Source of the DNA: CAZCGA01 sp964498075
Lineage (GTDB): Bacteria; Desulfobacterota; Binatia; HRBIN30
Length of the DNA: 28,948 bases
Assembly (NCBI GenBank): GCA_964498075.1
Contig: CAZCGA010000079.1
Span: 1-28,948, forward strand
Reading direction: 5' to 3'
The translations under genes and the position numbers were made by a program. Each line of letters opens with the position of its first letter. The stretch's first letter is position 1. This document shows positions 1-7,815 of the stretch, one piece after another. The notes beneath the pieces were generated by a model. It did not search any database. It worked only from the letters and a program-made list of their open reading frames with translations, and was not told the origin of the DNA.

Positions 1-1
1 G

Positions 2-1084
2 GGCGAGGAGCTGGCACCCGTGGAGGGGAAGGCCAAGGCTGGTGGGGCGAGCAAAGTATACATCGAAGACCTGCGCGAGGAGTTCGCGCGTGACTTCGTC
101 TTCCCGATACTGCGCGCCAACGCGATCTACGAGGGCAGCTACCTGCTCGGCACTTCGATCGCGCGTCCGCTGATTGCGAAGCGTCAGGTCGAGATCGCCA
201 TCGCCGAAGGAGCCGACGCCGTCGCGCACGGCGCCACCGGCAAAGGCAACGACCAGGTGCGCTTCGAGCTGACCTACTACGCGCTGAAGCCCGACATCCG
301 CGTCATCGCGCCGTGGCGCTTGTGGGATCTGAGCTCGCGCTCCAAGCTGATTGCGTACGCGGAGAGCAAGCGGATCCCGATCCCGGTGACGGCGGAGAAG
401 CCCTACAGCTCGGATCGCAATCTCCTGCACATCAGCTACGAGGGTGGCATCCTCGAAGATCCAGGGCGCGAGCCGTACGAAGACATGTTCCTGCTCACCG
501 TGTCGCCGGAGAAGGCGCCGGACACGCCGGAGTACGTGGAGATCGAGTTCGCGGCGGGCGACCCGATTGCCGTGAACGGCGAGCGTCTGTCCGCCGCCAA
601 CCTGATCGCGCGGCTGAACACGTTGGGCGGCAAGCACGGCATCGGTCGGGTCGATCTCGTGGAGAACCGTTACGTCGGCATGAAGTCGCGCGGAGTCTAT
701 GAGACCCCCGGGGGAACGATCCTGCACGTCGCGCACCGTGCCATCGAGTCGCTCACCCTGGATCGCGAGGTGCTCCACCTGCGCGACGCGCTCATCCCGC
801 GCTACGCCGAGATGGTCTACTACGGCTACTGGTTCTCACCCGAGAGGCGCATGTTGCAGACCGCCATCGACGAGGCACAGCGATCGGTCAGCGGCACGGC
901 GCGGCTGAAGCTCTACAAAGGCAACGTGATCATTGCCGGCCGGCAGTCGCCGCATTCGCTCTATCGTCCAGACATCGCCACCTTCGAGGCGGACTCGGTC
1001 TATCGGCAAGCCGACGCCGAAGGCTTCATCCGGCTCAATGCGCTACGGCTGAAGATCCGTGCCCGCGTCGAGGGAAAGTCTTGA
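2..1084 (+). CDS. argG: Argininosuccinate synthase, 5'-truncated by window edge
   Basis: Joins citrulline and aspartate with ATP to make argininosuccinate in cytoplasmic arginine biosynthesis. The open frame runs in from the left edge; its first residues read GEELAPVEGKAKAGGASKV, which is internal to ArgG. The GTG at 20 is therefore an internal Val codon and not a start. Roughly the first 45 residues, including the SGGLDTS ATP-pyrophosphatase loop, lie outside the window. Visible family motifs include EGSYLLGTSIARPL, AHGATGKGNDQVRFE and GIGRVDLVENRYVGMKSRG, which carry the citrulline and aspartate contacts of the family. The remaining ~360 residues match the expected remainder of a ~400-residue enzyme. 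It ends 42 bp before the YchF-like gene. Its position beside the lipid cluster looks like ordinary chromosomal context. Confidence 0.96.
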   Translation, partial: GEELAPVEGKAKAGGASKVYIEDLREEFARDFVFPILRANAIYEGSYLLGTSIARPLIAKRQVEIAIAEGADAVAHGATGKGNDQVRFELTYYALKPDIRVIAPWRLWDLSSRSKLIAYAESKRIPIPVTAEKPYSSDRNLLHISYEGGILEDPGREPYEDMFLLTVSPEKAPDTPEYVEIEFAAGDPIAVNGERLSAANLIARLNTLGGKHGIGRVDLVENRYVGMKSRGVYETPGGTILHVAHRAIESLTLDREVLHLRDALIPRYAEMVYYGYWFSPERRMLQTAIDEAQRSVSGTARLKLYKGNVIIAGRQSPHSLYRPDIATFEADSVYRQADAEGFIRLNALRLKIRARVEGKS

Positions 1085-1126
1085 CAGAGCTGACAGCTGA
1101 TTGCTGACGACTGATCGCTTTCGTCC

Positions 1127-2179
1127 ATGAAAGTTGGCATTGCCGGATTTCCGCGTAGCGGGAAAACCACGATCTTCAACGCGCTGACCGGGCAGCACGC
1201 CGACGTCGGTGGCTTCACGGAACCGGGCAAGGTGCATCTCGGGGCGATCAAGGTACCTGATGCGCGCATCGATCGACTCAGCGAAATCTTCAAACCGCGG
1301 AAGATTACATATGCCGAGATTGCGTTCGTGGACTTTCCCGCCGCTGCCGAGTCCGCGGGAGGCAGCGCGCTCGACACCGCAACGCTGACGCAGATGCGGG
1401 AGACCGACGCGCTGGTGCAGGTGGTGCGCGGCTTCCGCGACGGCGTGACCGGCGATGCCGCGAACCCGGTGCGTGATCTGACGAACTTCAAGAGCGAGCT
1501 GCTGCTCGCTGACCTGGTGCTCATCGAGAAGCGCCTCGAACGGCTCGAGAAGGAGAAGGGCAAGGAGCACGAGCGCGCGCTGCTGGAGCGCTGCAAGGCA
1601 GCGTTGGACGCGGAGCGGCCCTTGCGGCAGTTCGACTGGTCGATCGAAGACGCCGCGGCGCTCGCCGGGTTCGGCTTCCTCTCACGGCGGCCGTTCATGG
1701 TGCTGCTGAACGTCGCCGAGGCGGACGTGCGCGCACCGATGCCCGCGGCGGCAGCAGAGTGGCTGGCGGCGGAGCCGGTGGAAGGGCTGGTGTTGTCCGG
1801 CAAGATCGAGATGGAGATTGCGGCGCTGGAGCTGGACGATCGGCGGGCGTTCCTCGACGACCTCGGCCTCCAGGCGACGGCGCGCGAACGCTTCATCCGT
1901 GCGGCCTACGCCCTGCTCGATCAGATCAGTTTCCTGACGACAGGCGAAGACGAGGTGCGCGCGTGGACCATCAAGCGCGGCACCACCGCGGTGAAGGCCG
2001 CCGGCAAGGTCCACAGCGACATCGAGCGCGGCTTCATCCGTGCCGAGGTCGTCCACTACGACGACTTCGTCCACTACGGCAGCGACGCCAAATGCCGCGA
2101 GCACGGCAAGCTGCGCCTGGAAGGCAAGGAGTACGCCGTCAAGGACGGCGACATCATCCATTTCCGCTTCAACGTGTGA
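1127..2179 (+). CDS. ychF: YchF/Obg-type P-loop NTPase with TGS domain (divergent)
   Basis: A cytoplasmic TRAFAC-class NTPase; YchF proteins bind ATP and associate with ribosomes. The P-loop GFPRSGKT is at residues 7-14. The G4 position reads LLNVAE where GTPases have NKxD, which is the YchF hallmark linked to ATP preference. A charged, probably coiled-coil stretch lies near residues 125-165, and the C-terminal TGS domain ends in the diagnostic KDGDIIHFRFNV. Two departures from canonical YchF are visible: the P-loop is PRSGKT and not PNVGKS, and the G3 DxxG position reads DFPA. The length of 350 aa is slightly short of the usual ~363. The start is the ATG at 1127, with no clear Shine-Dalgarno. 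It may be a divergent paralogue of the universal YchF rather than the orthologue. Confidence 0.88.
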   Translation: MKVGIAGFPRSGKTTIFNALTGQHADVGGFTEPGKVHLGAIKVPDARIDRLSEIFKPRKITYAEIAFVDFPAAAESAGGSALDTATLTQMRETDALVQVVRGFRDGVTGDAANPVRDLTNFKSELLLADLVLIEKRLERLEKEKGKEHERALLERCKAALDAERPLRQFDWSIEDAAALAGFGFLSRRPFMVLLNVAEADVRAPMPAAAAEWLAAEPVEGLVLSGKIEMEIAALELDDRRAFLDDLGLQATARERFIRAAYALLDQISFLTTGEDEVRAWTIKRGTTAVKAAGKVHSDIERGFIRAEVVHYDDFVHYGSDAKCREHGKLRLEGKEYAVKDGDIIHFRFNV

Positions 2180-2211
2180 GAACAGCGCACCTTGCGCCGG
2201 CGCGACGCGCC

Positions 2212-2889
2212 ATGCTACCCACGCCCAGCATGCGTATGTCATCGGTCCACGTTGGTGTGGCGCTCACCCTCGGAGCGCTGCTGCTGGGTCCGCCGCGGGT
2301 GGCTGCCCAGGACTCGGCCTACGCGCGCAACACGATCGACGCGGCGCGCGAGCTGGCGCAGCGCTCGCTCGACACCCTGGAACGCGGCGACGATGCGACC
2401 ACCACCGAGGCCAAGCTGGCCGCCTACCGCGAGGGCCGGGACCTGGCGGTGCGGGCGATCGCGGCGAACGAAGCCAACGCCGACGCGCACTACGCACTGT
2501 TCGCCAATACCGGACGCCTCATGCAGCTGGAGCGTACGATCGCGAACCCGCTGAAGATCATCACGCTGAACCGCGCGCTTGACCGGGCGCTGGAGCTGAA
2601 TCCCAACGACGCCGACGCCCTCGCGGCCAAGGGCGGCATGTACCGCCAGCTGCCGCGATTGCTGGGCGGTAGTCTTACGAAGGCGGCAGAGTACTTGAGT
2701 CGCGCCGTGGCCTTGGATCCGGACGCGGTCGGCTGGCGCATCCAGCTCGCCGAAACGTATCGCGACCTCGGGGACGCGAAGCGCGGCGTTGCCTATCTGC
2801 AGGAAGCCGCGCGCCTGGCCGAACGCGACGGCAAGTACCAGCAACTCGCCGAGGCACGCAGCCTCCTCCGGCAGCTGGGTGCCGAGTAG
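2212..2889 (+). CDS. Secreted TPR-repeat protein
   Basis: A 225-aa protein of unknown specific role. The N-terminus has a hydrophobic stretch VGVALTLGALLLG followed by a cleavage-like AQDSA, so export by a signal peptide is likely. The ATG at 2230 would give a more compact signal peptide and is a reasonable alternative start. The mature part is helical with TPR-like units (for example ALDRALELNPNDADALAAKG and AAEYLSRAVALDPDAVGWR at about residues 125-195), expected to mediate protein contacts in the periplasm. Its last 11 bases overlap the start of the next gene, implying co-translation with the outer-membrane barrel protein. The TPR protein may therefore be an assembly partner of that barrel, which is inference. 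Confidence 0.8.
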   Translation: MLPTPSMRMSSVHVGVALTLGALLLGPPRVAAQDSAYARNTIDAARELAQRSLDTLERGDDATTTEAKLAAYREGRDLAVRAIAANEANADAHYALFANTGRLMQLERTIANPLKIITLNRALDRALELNPNDADALAAKGGMYRQLPRLLGGSLTKAAEYLSRAVALDPDAVGWRIQLAETYRDLGDAKRGVAYLQEAARLAERDGKYQQLAEARSLLRQLGAE

Positions 2890-5611
2890 CCGCTTGCGCC
2901 AGTGGGTTGCGGGTTCCGCCGGAGACTCGGCGCTTCTCTTGGGATTCTGGCTGGGGGTGTCGTCTGCGCCGGCAAGTGCCGCGAGTGTCGGACACCCGCG
3001 GACGGCGTACCGGATCGAGGCGAGGCTTTCGCTGACGGCCCCGCACATCGATGGCACCGTCACGGTCGCGTTCAGCAACCACAGCCGCCGCACGCTCGAT
3101 GAGGCCGTCTTCTTTCTCTTCCCGAATCGCTTCGCGGGGCCCGACGAAGGGATCAACGACTTCAACCGGCCGTTCATCTATCCGGAGAAAGACTTCGATC
3201 CCGGGTTGATGGAGATACTGGAAGCGGGTGACGGAGAAGCGCCGGCGACGGTCGAAGTCCGCCCCCTCCCTGACCCTCCCCCGTTGCCGGAGATGGCAAC
3301 AGGGGAGGGGACCGTCACTCCAAAGACTTGCCTGCTGACGCTGCGGATCGCGCCGCTGGCGCCCGGCGCGACACGCACGCTGATGTTGCGCTTTCGTACG
3401 CGCGTGCCGTACCGCTTCGGTACCTTCGGAATCTTCGATCGCCAGTTGACCCTCGCCGGCGGCTGGTACCCATACCTGGCACGGCTGTCTGCCGACGGGA
3501 CCTGGCAGACCGACGGGCCGCCGCCGCTGGCGGACTTCGACGTCCAGCTCACCGTCGGGCAGCCACTCGAGGTGCTGGTCAATGGCGCGTACTTCTCCGG
3601 CGACACGTCGGTGTCGCTGGCACTGTCCGCGGTACACTTCGTCTCCCTGGTCGCCGCGCCGCAGCTGGTGCGCTCCGACACCGTTCTGGACGCGCATCGG
3701 ATCGTGCTCTTCCGCCGACCGACGCACCGCAGCTCGCGCATCAGCCCGGAGCCTGATCTCGCCGACATCGTCCTGGAGACGTTGCGCGACATTGTCGAGC
3801 TTCGGCCGCCAGTGGTGCCGCCGCCGCCCGAAAACTTGGTCGTGGTCGAGGCGCCGTTGCGCTTGAACCTCACAGCGCCGGGCGAGGGTATGGTTCTGAT
3901 CTCCGACCGTTCCTTGGAGGTCCACTCGCTCTTGCGGCCGTTTCACGAGCTGCAGCTGGCGCAGGCGGCCTACGCCGAGCTGCTGCGGCCGACGTTGAGC
4001 GGGCGGGAGCCGGACGGTGACTACTGGTGGGTGAGCGAAGGCCTGACGCGCGCGCTGGCGCAACGCTTTGTCACGCAGGCCCGCCCAGGGACGCGCAGCG
4101 TGCAGGCCTGGATCGACCGCTTCAACATCTTCGCCATCGTCGATCGCTTCGAAAGCGTCCCGAAGATTCCCTTCGTGGAGGCGTTCTTTGAACGGGCGCG
4201 GGTTGCCGATCCCCTGCACGCTGAGGTGACGACGTTCAACAACTCGCTGCCTCCGGGTCGCGTCGTGCTCGGTAAACTGCGCGAGGTGATTGGCGCGGAA
4301 CGCTTCGACACGCTGGTCGATCGCTGCACGGCGGAGACGATGCCGCTACGCGGCTGTGCTGCAGAGGCTGCCGGGCAGGATGTCGACTGGGTATTCACGC
4401 AGTGGCTGCAGCCGTATCCGGCGCTGAACTACTCGTTCGACATGGTCGAGCTGAACGAGCCGGCCGCCGCAGGGTTCGGCGCTACGCTGATGCTGCGCCG
4501 CGCCGCGTCGCGGCCGATTACCGAGCCGGTGACCGTCCGGCTCCGCAGCATCGGCGGGCGCTTCGTCGACCTGCGCTGGGATGGGCGCGGCGAGGTTGTC
4601 CAGCTCACGGGCGAGACGCCGCATCGGGTGTGGCAGGCGGTGATCGATCCGGAGCGCAAGCTCATCGAGGACCGGTCCGACGACAATGCGCGCCCGCCGT
4701 CGCCGCAGGTTGTGCTCGACACGGCCGAGGTCGAGATCAGCTCGACGGAGTTCGGGTTCTCGGGACTGGTCGTCGGCCGCGACCGCTACGATTACCGCAA
4801 GGATCTGGCGCTCGGCGGCTTCTACACGAACCGCAGCATCGGATTCACCGCGGGGGCACGCCGGCACTGGGGCAGCGCCATCGACGCAACCAGCTACCGA
4901 CACAACCTGTACGGCTTCTACGGCTTCGAAGGGCTGAACGGGAGCTTCACGGACGAGCGCCAACCGGGGTTCCGTACGCACGGGCAGGTGGCGTCCCTCG
5001 GTGTGCGCTACGACTACACCAACGTCTTCTCCTACGACGCCCCGAGCCAAGCGCGCAATCTTCGACTCTACGCCGACTGGTACGACCACGGCTTTGGAAG
5101 CGACTTCAACTACGTGGATTGGGGGGCCAGCGTCGTGCTCACCCAGCCGCTGTGGAGCTATCGAACCATTGCGGCCGGGGAGCTGCTCAACGGTTTCAGC
5201 GAGCCCCTCGGATCCAGCGTCGTTCCGAACCAGGGGCTCTACAGCCTCGGCGGCTCGCGCTCGATTCGGGGTATCGGGGCCGAGGACGAGCTGGGGCGCA
5301 ACATCCTCGTCGTGCGTGCCGAGGTGCGTCAAGACGTGTATCCCGAGCTGGATTTGAACTTCCTCGATCTGCTGGTGTTGCGGCGTGCGCAGGTGCGCCT
5401 GTTTGCGGATAGCGGCCGCGTCAGCAACTCCGCGGGCCAGGTGTACGACGTCGGCAGCTTCGCGCTCGGCGTCGGCACCGGCCTGGCCGCAGTGTACGAG
5501 TTCATGGGATTCTTTCCGTCGGTCGCGTACATCGAGATCGCCACCCGCGCCGATGGCGGGAGCCGGACGGGCGAGGTGCAGGTTCTCTTCGGCACGCGAC
5601 AATCGTTCTGA
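2879..5611 (+). CDS. Peptidase-M1-like domain fused to Omp85-like outer-membrane barrel
   Basis: About 910 aa from a GTG start that overlaps the preceding stop; a signal-peptide-like LLLGFWLGVSSAPASA follows. Residues ~45-470 look like an aminopeptidase N (M1) fold: an N-terminal beta-sandwich with FSNHSRRTLDEAVFFLFPNR, then GGWYPYL, then a helical segment with HELQLAQAAYAE and WWVSEGL. In active M1 enzymes the first motif is HExxH; here the second zinc-ligand His is Leu, while the distal SEG glutamate remains. The domain is thus probably catalytically dead or altered. Residues ~620-910 are rich in alternating aromatic strands and contain GGSRSIRGIG, resembling the Omp85/BamA RGF region. The protein ends in QSF, with the terminal aromatic typical of outer-membrane barrels. 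It likely sits in the outer membrane with the M1-like part in the periplasm. Function is unknown. Confidence 0.82.
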   Translation: MPSSRLRQWVAGSAGDSALLLGFWLGVSSAPASAASVGHPRTAYRIEARLSLTAPHIDGTVTVAFSNHSRRTLDEAVFFLFPNRFAGPDEGINDFNRPFIYPEKDFDPGLMEILEAGDGEAPATVEVRPLPDPPPLPEMATGEGTVTPKTCLLTLRIAPLAPGATRTLMLRFRTRVPYRFGTFGIFDRQLTLAGGWYPYLARLSADGTWQTDGPPPLADFDVQLTVGQPLEVLVNGAYFSGDTSVSLALSAVHFVSLVAAPQLVRSDTVLDAHRIVLFRRPTHRSSRISPEPDLADIVLETLRDIVELRPPVVPPPPENLVVVEAPLRLNLTAPGEGMVLISDRSLEVHSLLRPFHELQLAQAAYAELLRPTLSGREPDGDYWWVSEGLTRALAQRFVTQARPGTRSVQAWIDRFNIFAIVDRFESVPKIPFVEAFFERARVADPLHAEVTTFNNSLPPGRVVLGKLREVIGAERFDTLVDRCTAETMPLRGCAAEAAGQDVDWVFTQWLQPYPALNYSFDMVELNEPAAAGFGATLMLRRAASRPITEPVTVRLRSIGGRFVDLRWDGRGEVVQLTGETPHRVWQAVIDPERKLIEDRSDDNARPPSPQVVLDTAEVEISSTEFGFSGLVVGRDRYDYRKDLALGGFYTNRSIGFTAGARRHWGSAIDATSYRHNLYGFYGFEGLNGSFTDERQPGFRTHGQVASLGVRYDYTNVFSYDAPSQARNLRLYADWYDHGFGSDFNYVDWGASVVLTQPLWSYRTIAAGELLNGFSEPLGSSVVPNQGLYSLGGSRSIRGIGAEDELGRNILVVRAEVRQDVYPELDLNFLDLLVLRRAQVRLFADSGRVSNSAGQVYDVGSFALGVGTGLAAVYEFMGFFPSVAYIEIATRADGGSRTGEVQVLFGTRQSF
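3275..3308. repeat. Near-perfect inverted repeat inside a coding sequence
   Basis: Two 14-bp arms (CCTCCCCCGTTGCC and GGCAACAGGGGAGG) pair with one mismatch around a 6-nt GGAGAT loop. The element lies in frame within the M1-like/barrel gene and encodes a Pro-rich insert at about residues 128-144, between strands of the N-terminal beta-sandwich. It looks like a REP/MITE-type palindromic unit absorbed into the frame. Whether it is dispersed elsewhere in the genome cannot be seen from this window. Confidence 0.6.
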
Positions 5612-5659
5612 GGAACTGAGCCCGCGAACCATCGGCTCGCCGAATCCACGTCGCTGGAC

Positions 5660-5689
5660 TTGCCGAGGCGTAAAGCGTTTGTGTAAGAA
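5660..5689 (+). promoter_or_regulatory. Weak sigma70-like promoter candidate upstream of ACP
   Basis: TTGCCG (5660-5665) and TAAGAA (5684-5689) are separated by 18 bp in the 97-bp gap between the barrel gene and the acyl carrier protein. The -10 match is poor. The location fits a promoter for the lipid cluster. Readthrough from the upstream barrel gene is equally possible. Confidence 0.25.
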
Positions 5690-5708
5690 GAGTGGCGAGG
5701 AGAACGCA

Positions 5709-5990
5709 TTGAACCGGAACGAATTGAAGCAGCAGCTCAAAGTGTTGCTGGTCGAAGGGCTGAAGCTGGAGAACACGCGGCCCGAGGACATCGCCGACGG
5801 CGCACCCATCTTCGTCGAAGGGCTCGGACTCGACTCGATTGACGCACTGGAGCTGGTGGTGCTGGTCGAAGACCGCTTCGGCGTCACGATTCCGGATGAG
5901 GAAGTCGGGAAGCTGGCATTCGCGTCGATCGATGCGCTGGCCGACTTTGTCATCGCCAATCGGGCGGACGCCCTCGGCTCGCAGCCGTAA
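5709..5990 (+). CDS. Acyl carrier protein of the type II FAS/PKS cluster
   Basis: A 93-aa acyl carrier protein that carries the growing chain on a 4'-phosphopantetheine arm. The attachment Ser is residue 43 in GLGLDSIDALELVV, the standard ACP motif at the start of helix II. The start is the TTG at 5709, supported by a strong GAGGAGA Shine-Dalgarno ending about 5 nt upstream; the frame extends further 5' but without ACP-like sequence. It is the only ACP in the window and the first gene of the cluster, so both ketosynthase pairs probably share it or use others elsewhere. No phosphopantetheinyl transferase is present in the window. The DSI motif and acidic helix II fit contact with ketosynthase and exporter-linked enzymes, as in aryl-polyene systems (inference). 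Confidence 0.95.
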   Translation: MNRNELKQQLKVLLVEGLKLENTRPEDIADGAPIFVEGLGLDSIDALELVVLVEDRFGVTIPDEEVGKLAFASIDALADFVIANRADALGSQP

Positions 5991-6029
5991 CAGCCAGCGA
6001 CTCGGCGTGACGTCCGCGGCAGGCCGGCA

Positions 6030-6668
6030 GTGAAGAGAGGCATTCTCCGTGTGGTCGGCGCCGTGATGGTGGTAGCGCTGCCGCTCGCCGGCCGCGCCCG
6101 CGCCCGCTGCGCGTCAACCGAGGAATGCCTGCGCACCATCGAACGGGCCCAGCAGGAAACCTACACGATCAGTGCCGAGTTCGTGCAGGTGAAGCACCTG
6201 AGCCTGCTCGACGAACCGCTGGTCTCTAGCGGCCGCTTCGTCTTCAAGCGCCCGGACGGCATCCTGCTGAAGATCGAACAGCCGCAAGCCGCGACCGTGG
6301 TGATCAAGGGTCAGGACGTGCACATTCCGAACCTCCCGGAGCGCGAGCGGCAGGCGATGAGCATGGCGCCGATCGCCGCAATGTTTAGCCAGCTGGGCGC
6401 CATCTTCAGCGGGTCGACGCAGGCGCTGCAGACAGGATTCGAGGTCACTGCGGACGAAGACGACGCAACGATCCACGTCAAGCTGGTGCCGCGCAAGCCG
6501 GAATGGAAGCGGATGTTCCGCACCATCGACTTGCAGTTCTTCGGCCCGGAGTACTTCGCTCGGCAAATTCGCCTCGAGGATGCGCTCGGTGATACCTTGG
6601 AGATCACGCTGCGCGCGCTGCAACGGAACATCGACGTCCCCGATGCCACGTTCGACGTCCGCCCATGA
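6030..6668 (+). CDS. LolA-like outer-membrane lipid/lipoprotein carrier
   Basis: A 212-aa periplasmic carrier with a GTG start and an N-terminal signal peptide (GAVMVVALPLAGRARA). The body resembles LolA: TISAEFVQVKHLS near residue 50, then GRFVFKRPDGILLKIEQP, the typical LolA strand pair, followed by a long amphipathic beta region. LolA proteins shield acyl groups while crossing the periplasm. In aryl polyene, xanthomonadin and flexirubin clusters a dedicated LolA-like protein accompanies the MMPL exporter and is thought to move the lipid product. Here it lies between the ACP and the hotdog protein, with a 4-bp ATGA overlap to the latter, so it is very probably part of the pathway and not the housekeeping LolA. 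Confidence 0.88.
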   Translation: MKRGILRVVGAVMVVALPLAGRARARCASTEECLRTIERAQQETYTISAEFVQVKHLSLLDEPLVSSGRFVFKRPDGILLKIEQPQAATVVIKGQDVHIPNLPERERQAMSMAPIAAMFSQLGAIFSGSTQALQTGFEVTADEDDATIHVKLVPRKPEWKRMFRTIDLQFFGPEYFARQIRLEDALGDTLEITLRALQRNIDVPDATFDVRP

Positions 6669-7078
6669 GCGCTGCACCCGCACCTGCGAGTCGCCTGCCG
6701 CACCGGTACCCGTTTCTTCTGATCGACCGCGTGCTCATGATGGACCGCGTTGGCTGGGCGGTGGCGATGAAGCGGCTCACACGCGACGATCCGCTCCTCG
6801 ATGGCGAGGGGCTGCTGGCGCCGGTGTTGCTCGCCGAAGCGATGGCGCAGGCGGCCGGGTTGGCTGTGGCCGACATGTCTGCACCCCGGCGCCCGCTTGT
6901 GCTGGCCCAAGTTGATCGTTTCCGATGCCGCCCTCCGATCGGCGCGGGCGACGAGCTGGTAGTGACCGTGCGCGTCATCCGGCGCTTCGGGACGGCGATC
7001 AAGGTACACGCCAGCATCCACGTCGCCGGCCGGCGCCGCGCCGCGGCCGCATTGGTGCTGCAGGTCCCAGCGCGATGA
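6665..7078 (+). CDS. FabZ-like hotdog protein lacking the catalytic His
   Basis: A 137-aa hotdog-fold protein of the FabZ/FabA-like 3-hydroxyacyl-ACP dehydratase family. The opening LPHRYPFLLIDRV is strongly FabZ-like, and the central helix EAMAQAAG keeps the catalytic acidic residue. The FabZ segment with the catalytic histidine, NEPFFxGHFPGxPxxPGVL, is replaced by DDPLLDGEGLLAPVLL, about four residues shorter and with no His. The protein is therefore probably inactive alone as a dehydratase. It could form a heterodimer with an active subunit, or act as a structural or thioesterase-like variant. It overlaps its neighbours on both sides by 4 bp (ATGA), so it is translated with LolA and the lipoprotein. 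No second dehydratase is in the window. Confidence 0.85.
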   Translation: MSAAPAPASRLPHRYPFLLIDRVLMMDRVGWAVAMKRLTRDDPLLDGEGLLAPVLLAEAMAQAAGLAVADMSAPRRPLVLAQVDRFRCRPPIGAGDELVVTVRVIRRFGTAIKVHASIHVAGRRRAAAALVLQVPAR

Positions 7079-7815
7079 GCCCGGGTCGAGCGTTCCTTCT
7101 CACGCTGGGCATTGCTGCGGGTTGCACCGCGCCACACCGGGTTCTCCCGCCCCTGCCGCAGAGCGATCCGGTGCGCGTGCTGGAAACGGTGCGCGAACGT
7201 GAGGACCGAGTGGTTTCACTGCGGGCGCGCTTTACAGCGGACACACGGCGCGAAGAGGAGCGGCACTCTGCGCAGGGCGTGCTGCTGGTGAAGAAGCCGG
7301 ACCGCTTCCGATTGCGCATGATGCTGCCCTTCGGACTGACGGTCTTCGACTACGTCAGCGTGGGTGAGCACGCGCAGCTGGCGCTGCCGCTTGAAGGTCA
7401 CGTGATCGATGGCCCACCACAGGGGCCATACGTAGCGTTCTCCCAGGATGATCTGGGCCAGGCGTTCCTGCGTGGCCCGCACGCGTTCCCCGGCACGTGC
7501 ACGCCCGACGGCACGGAAGCGCTGGCGATCGTTGTCTGGTGTCGTGCGCCGTCCGGCGTTACGCTGCGCCAGATCCGCATTGATGCGCAGACCGGTACGA
7601 TTCGCGAGGAGGCGAGCTATGCGGACGGCCAACCACGCATGGTGATTTTCTACGACGACTATCGGGACGTCGACGAGTCCTCCCTGCCGTATCGCATCCG
7701 ACTGCTCTACCCGGCGCAGAACCTGCAGCTCGACATCGCGATCCAGCGCTACGAGGTCAACCCGCGACTGGGGGACGAGCTGTTTCAGCCGATCAAGCCG
7801 TGGGCCGGCGCGTGA
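7075..7815 (+). CDS. LolB/DUF3261-like outer-membrane lipoprotein
   Basis: A 246-aa protein with a short hydrophobic leader and lipobox-like GIAAGC (Cys at about residue 17), predicting a lipid-anchored protein. The mature part begins with a helix (VRVLETVREREDRVVSLRAR), then LLVKKPDRFRLRMMLPFGL, which resembles LolB and the DUF3261/DUF4292 families that share the LolA/LolB half-barrel. It would accept the lipid from the LolA-like carrier at the outer membrane. The start at 7075 is fixed by the ATGA overlap with the hotdog gene; the longer open frame upstream is not protein-like. Exact family assignment is from pattern only. Clusters for aryl polyenes carry a comparable lipoprotein next to the MMPL exporter, as here. 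Confidence 0.78.
   Translation: MSPGRAFLLTLGIAAGCTAPHRVLPPLPQSDPVRVLETVREREDRVVSLRARFTADTRREEERHSAQGVLLVKKPDRFRLRMMLPFGLTVFDYVSVGEHAQLALPLEGHVIDGPPQGPYVAFSQDDLGQAFLRGPHAFPGTCTPDGTEALAIVVWCRAPSGVTLRQIRIDAQTGTIREEASYADGQPRMVIFYDDYRDVDESSLPYRIRLLYPAQNLQLDIAIQRYEVNPRLGDELFQPIKPWAGA

Noticed and set aside
20..1084. GTG at 20 as the start of argG
   Set aside because: The upstream in-frame codons and the sequence around it match internal ArgG residues; the gene simply runs off the window.
1085..1126. Repeated GCTGA/CTGA units in the gap between argG and the YchF-like gene
   Set aside because: Too short and irregular to call a repeat array or regulatory site.
2675..6139. Two long - strand open frames (514 and 597 codons) opposite the M1/barrel gene and the ACP
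   Set aside because: The + strand proteins carry clear domains; the antisense translations are Arg/Pro/Gln-rich with no motif and are expected by chance in GC-rich DNA.
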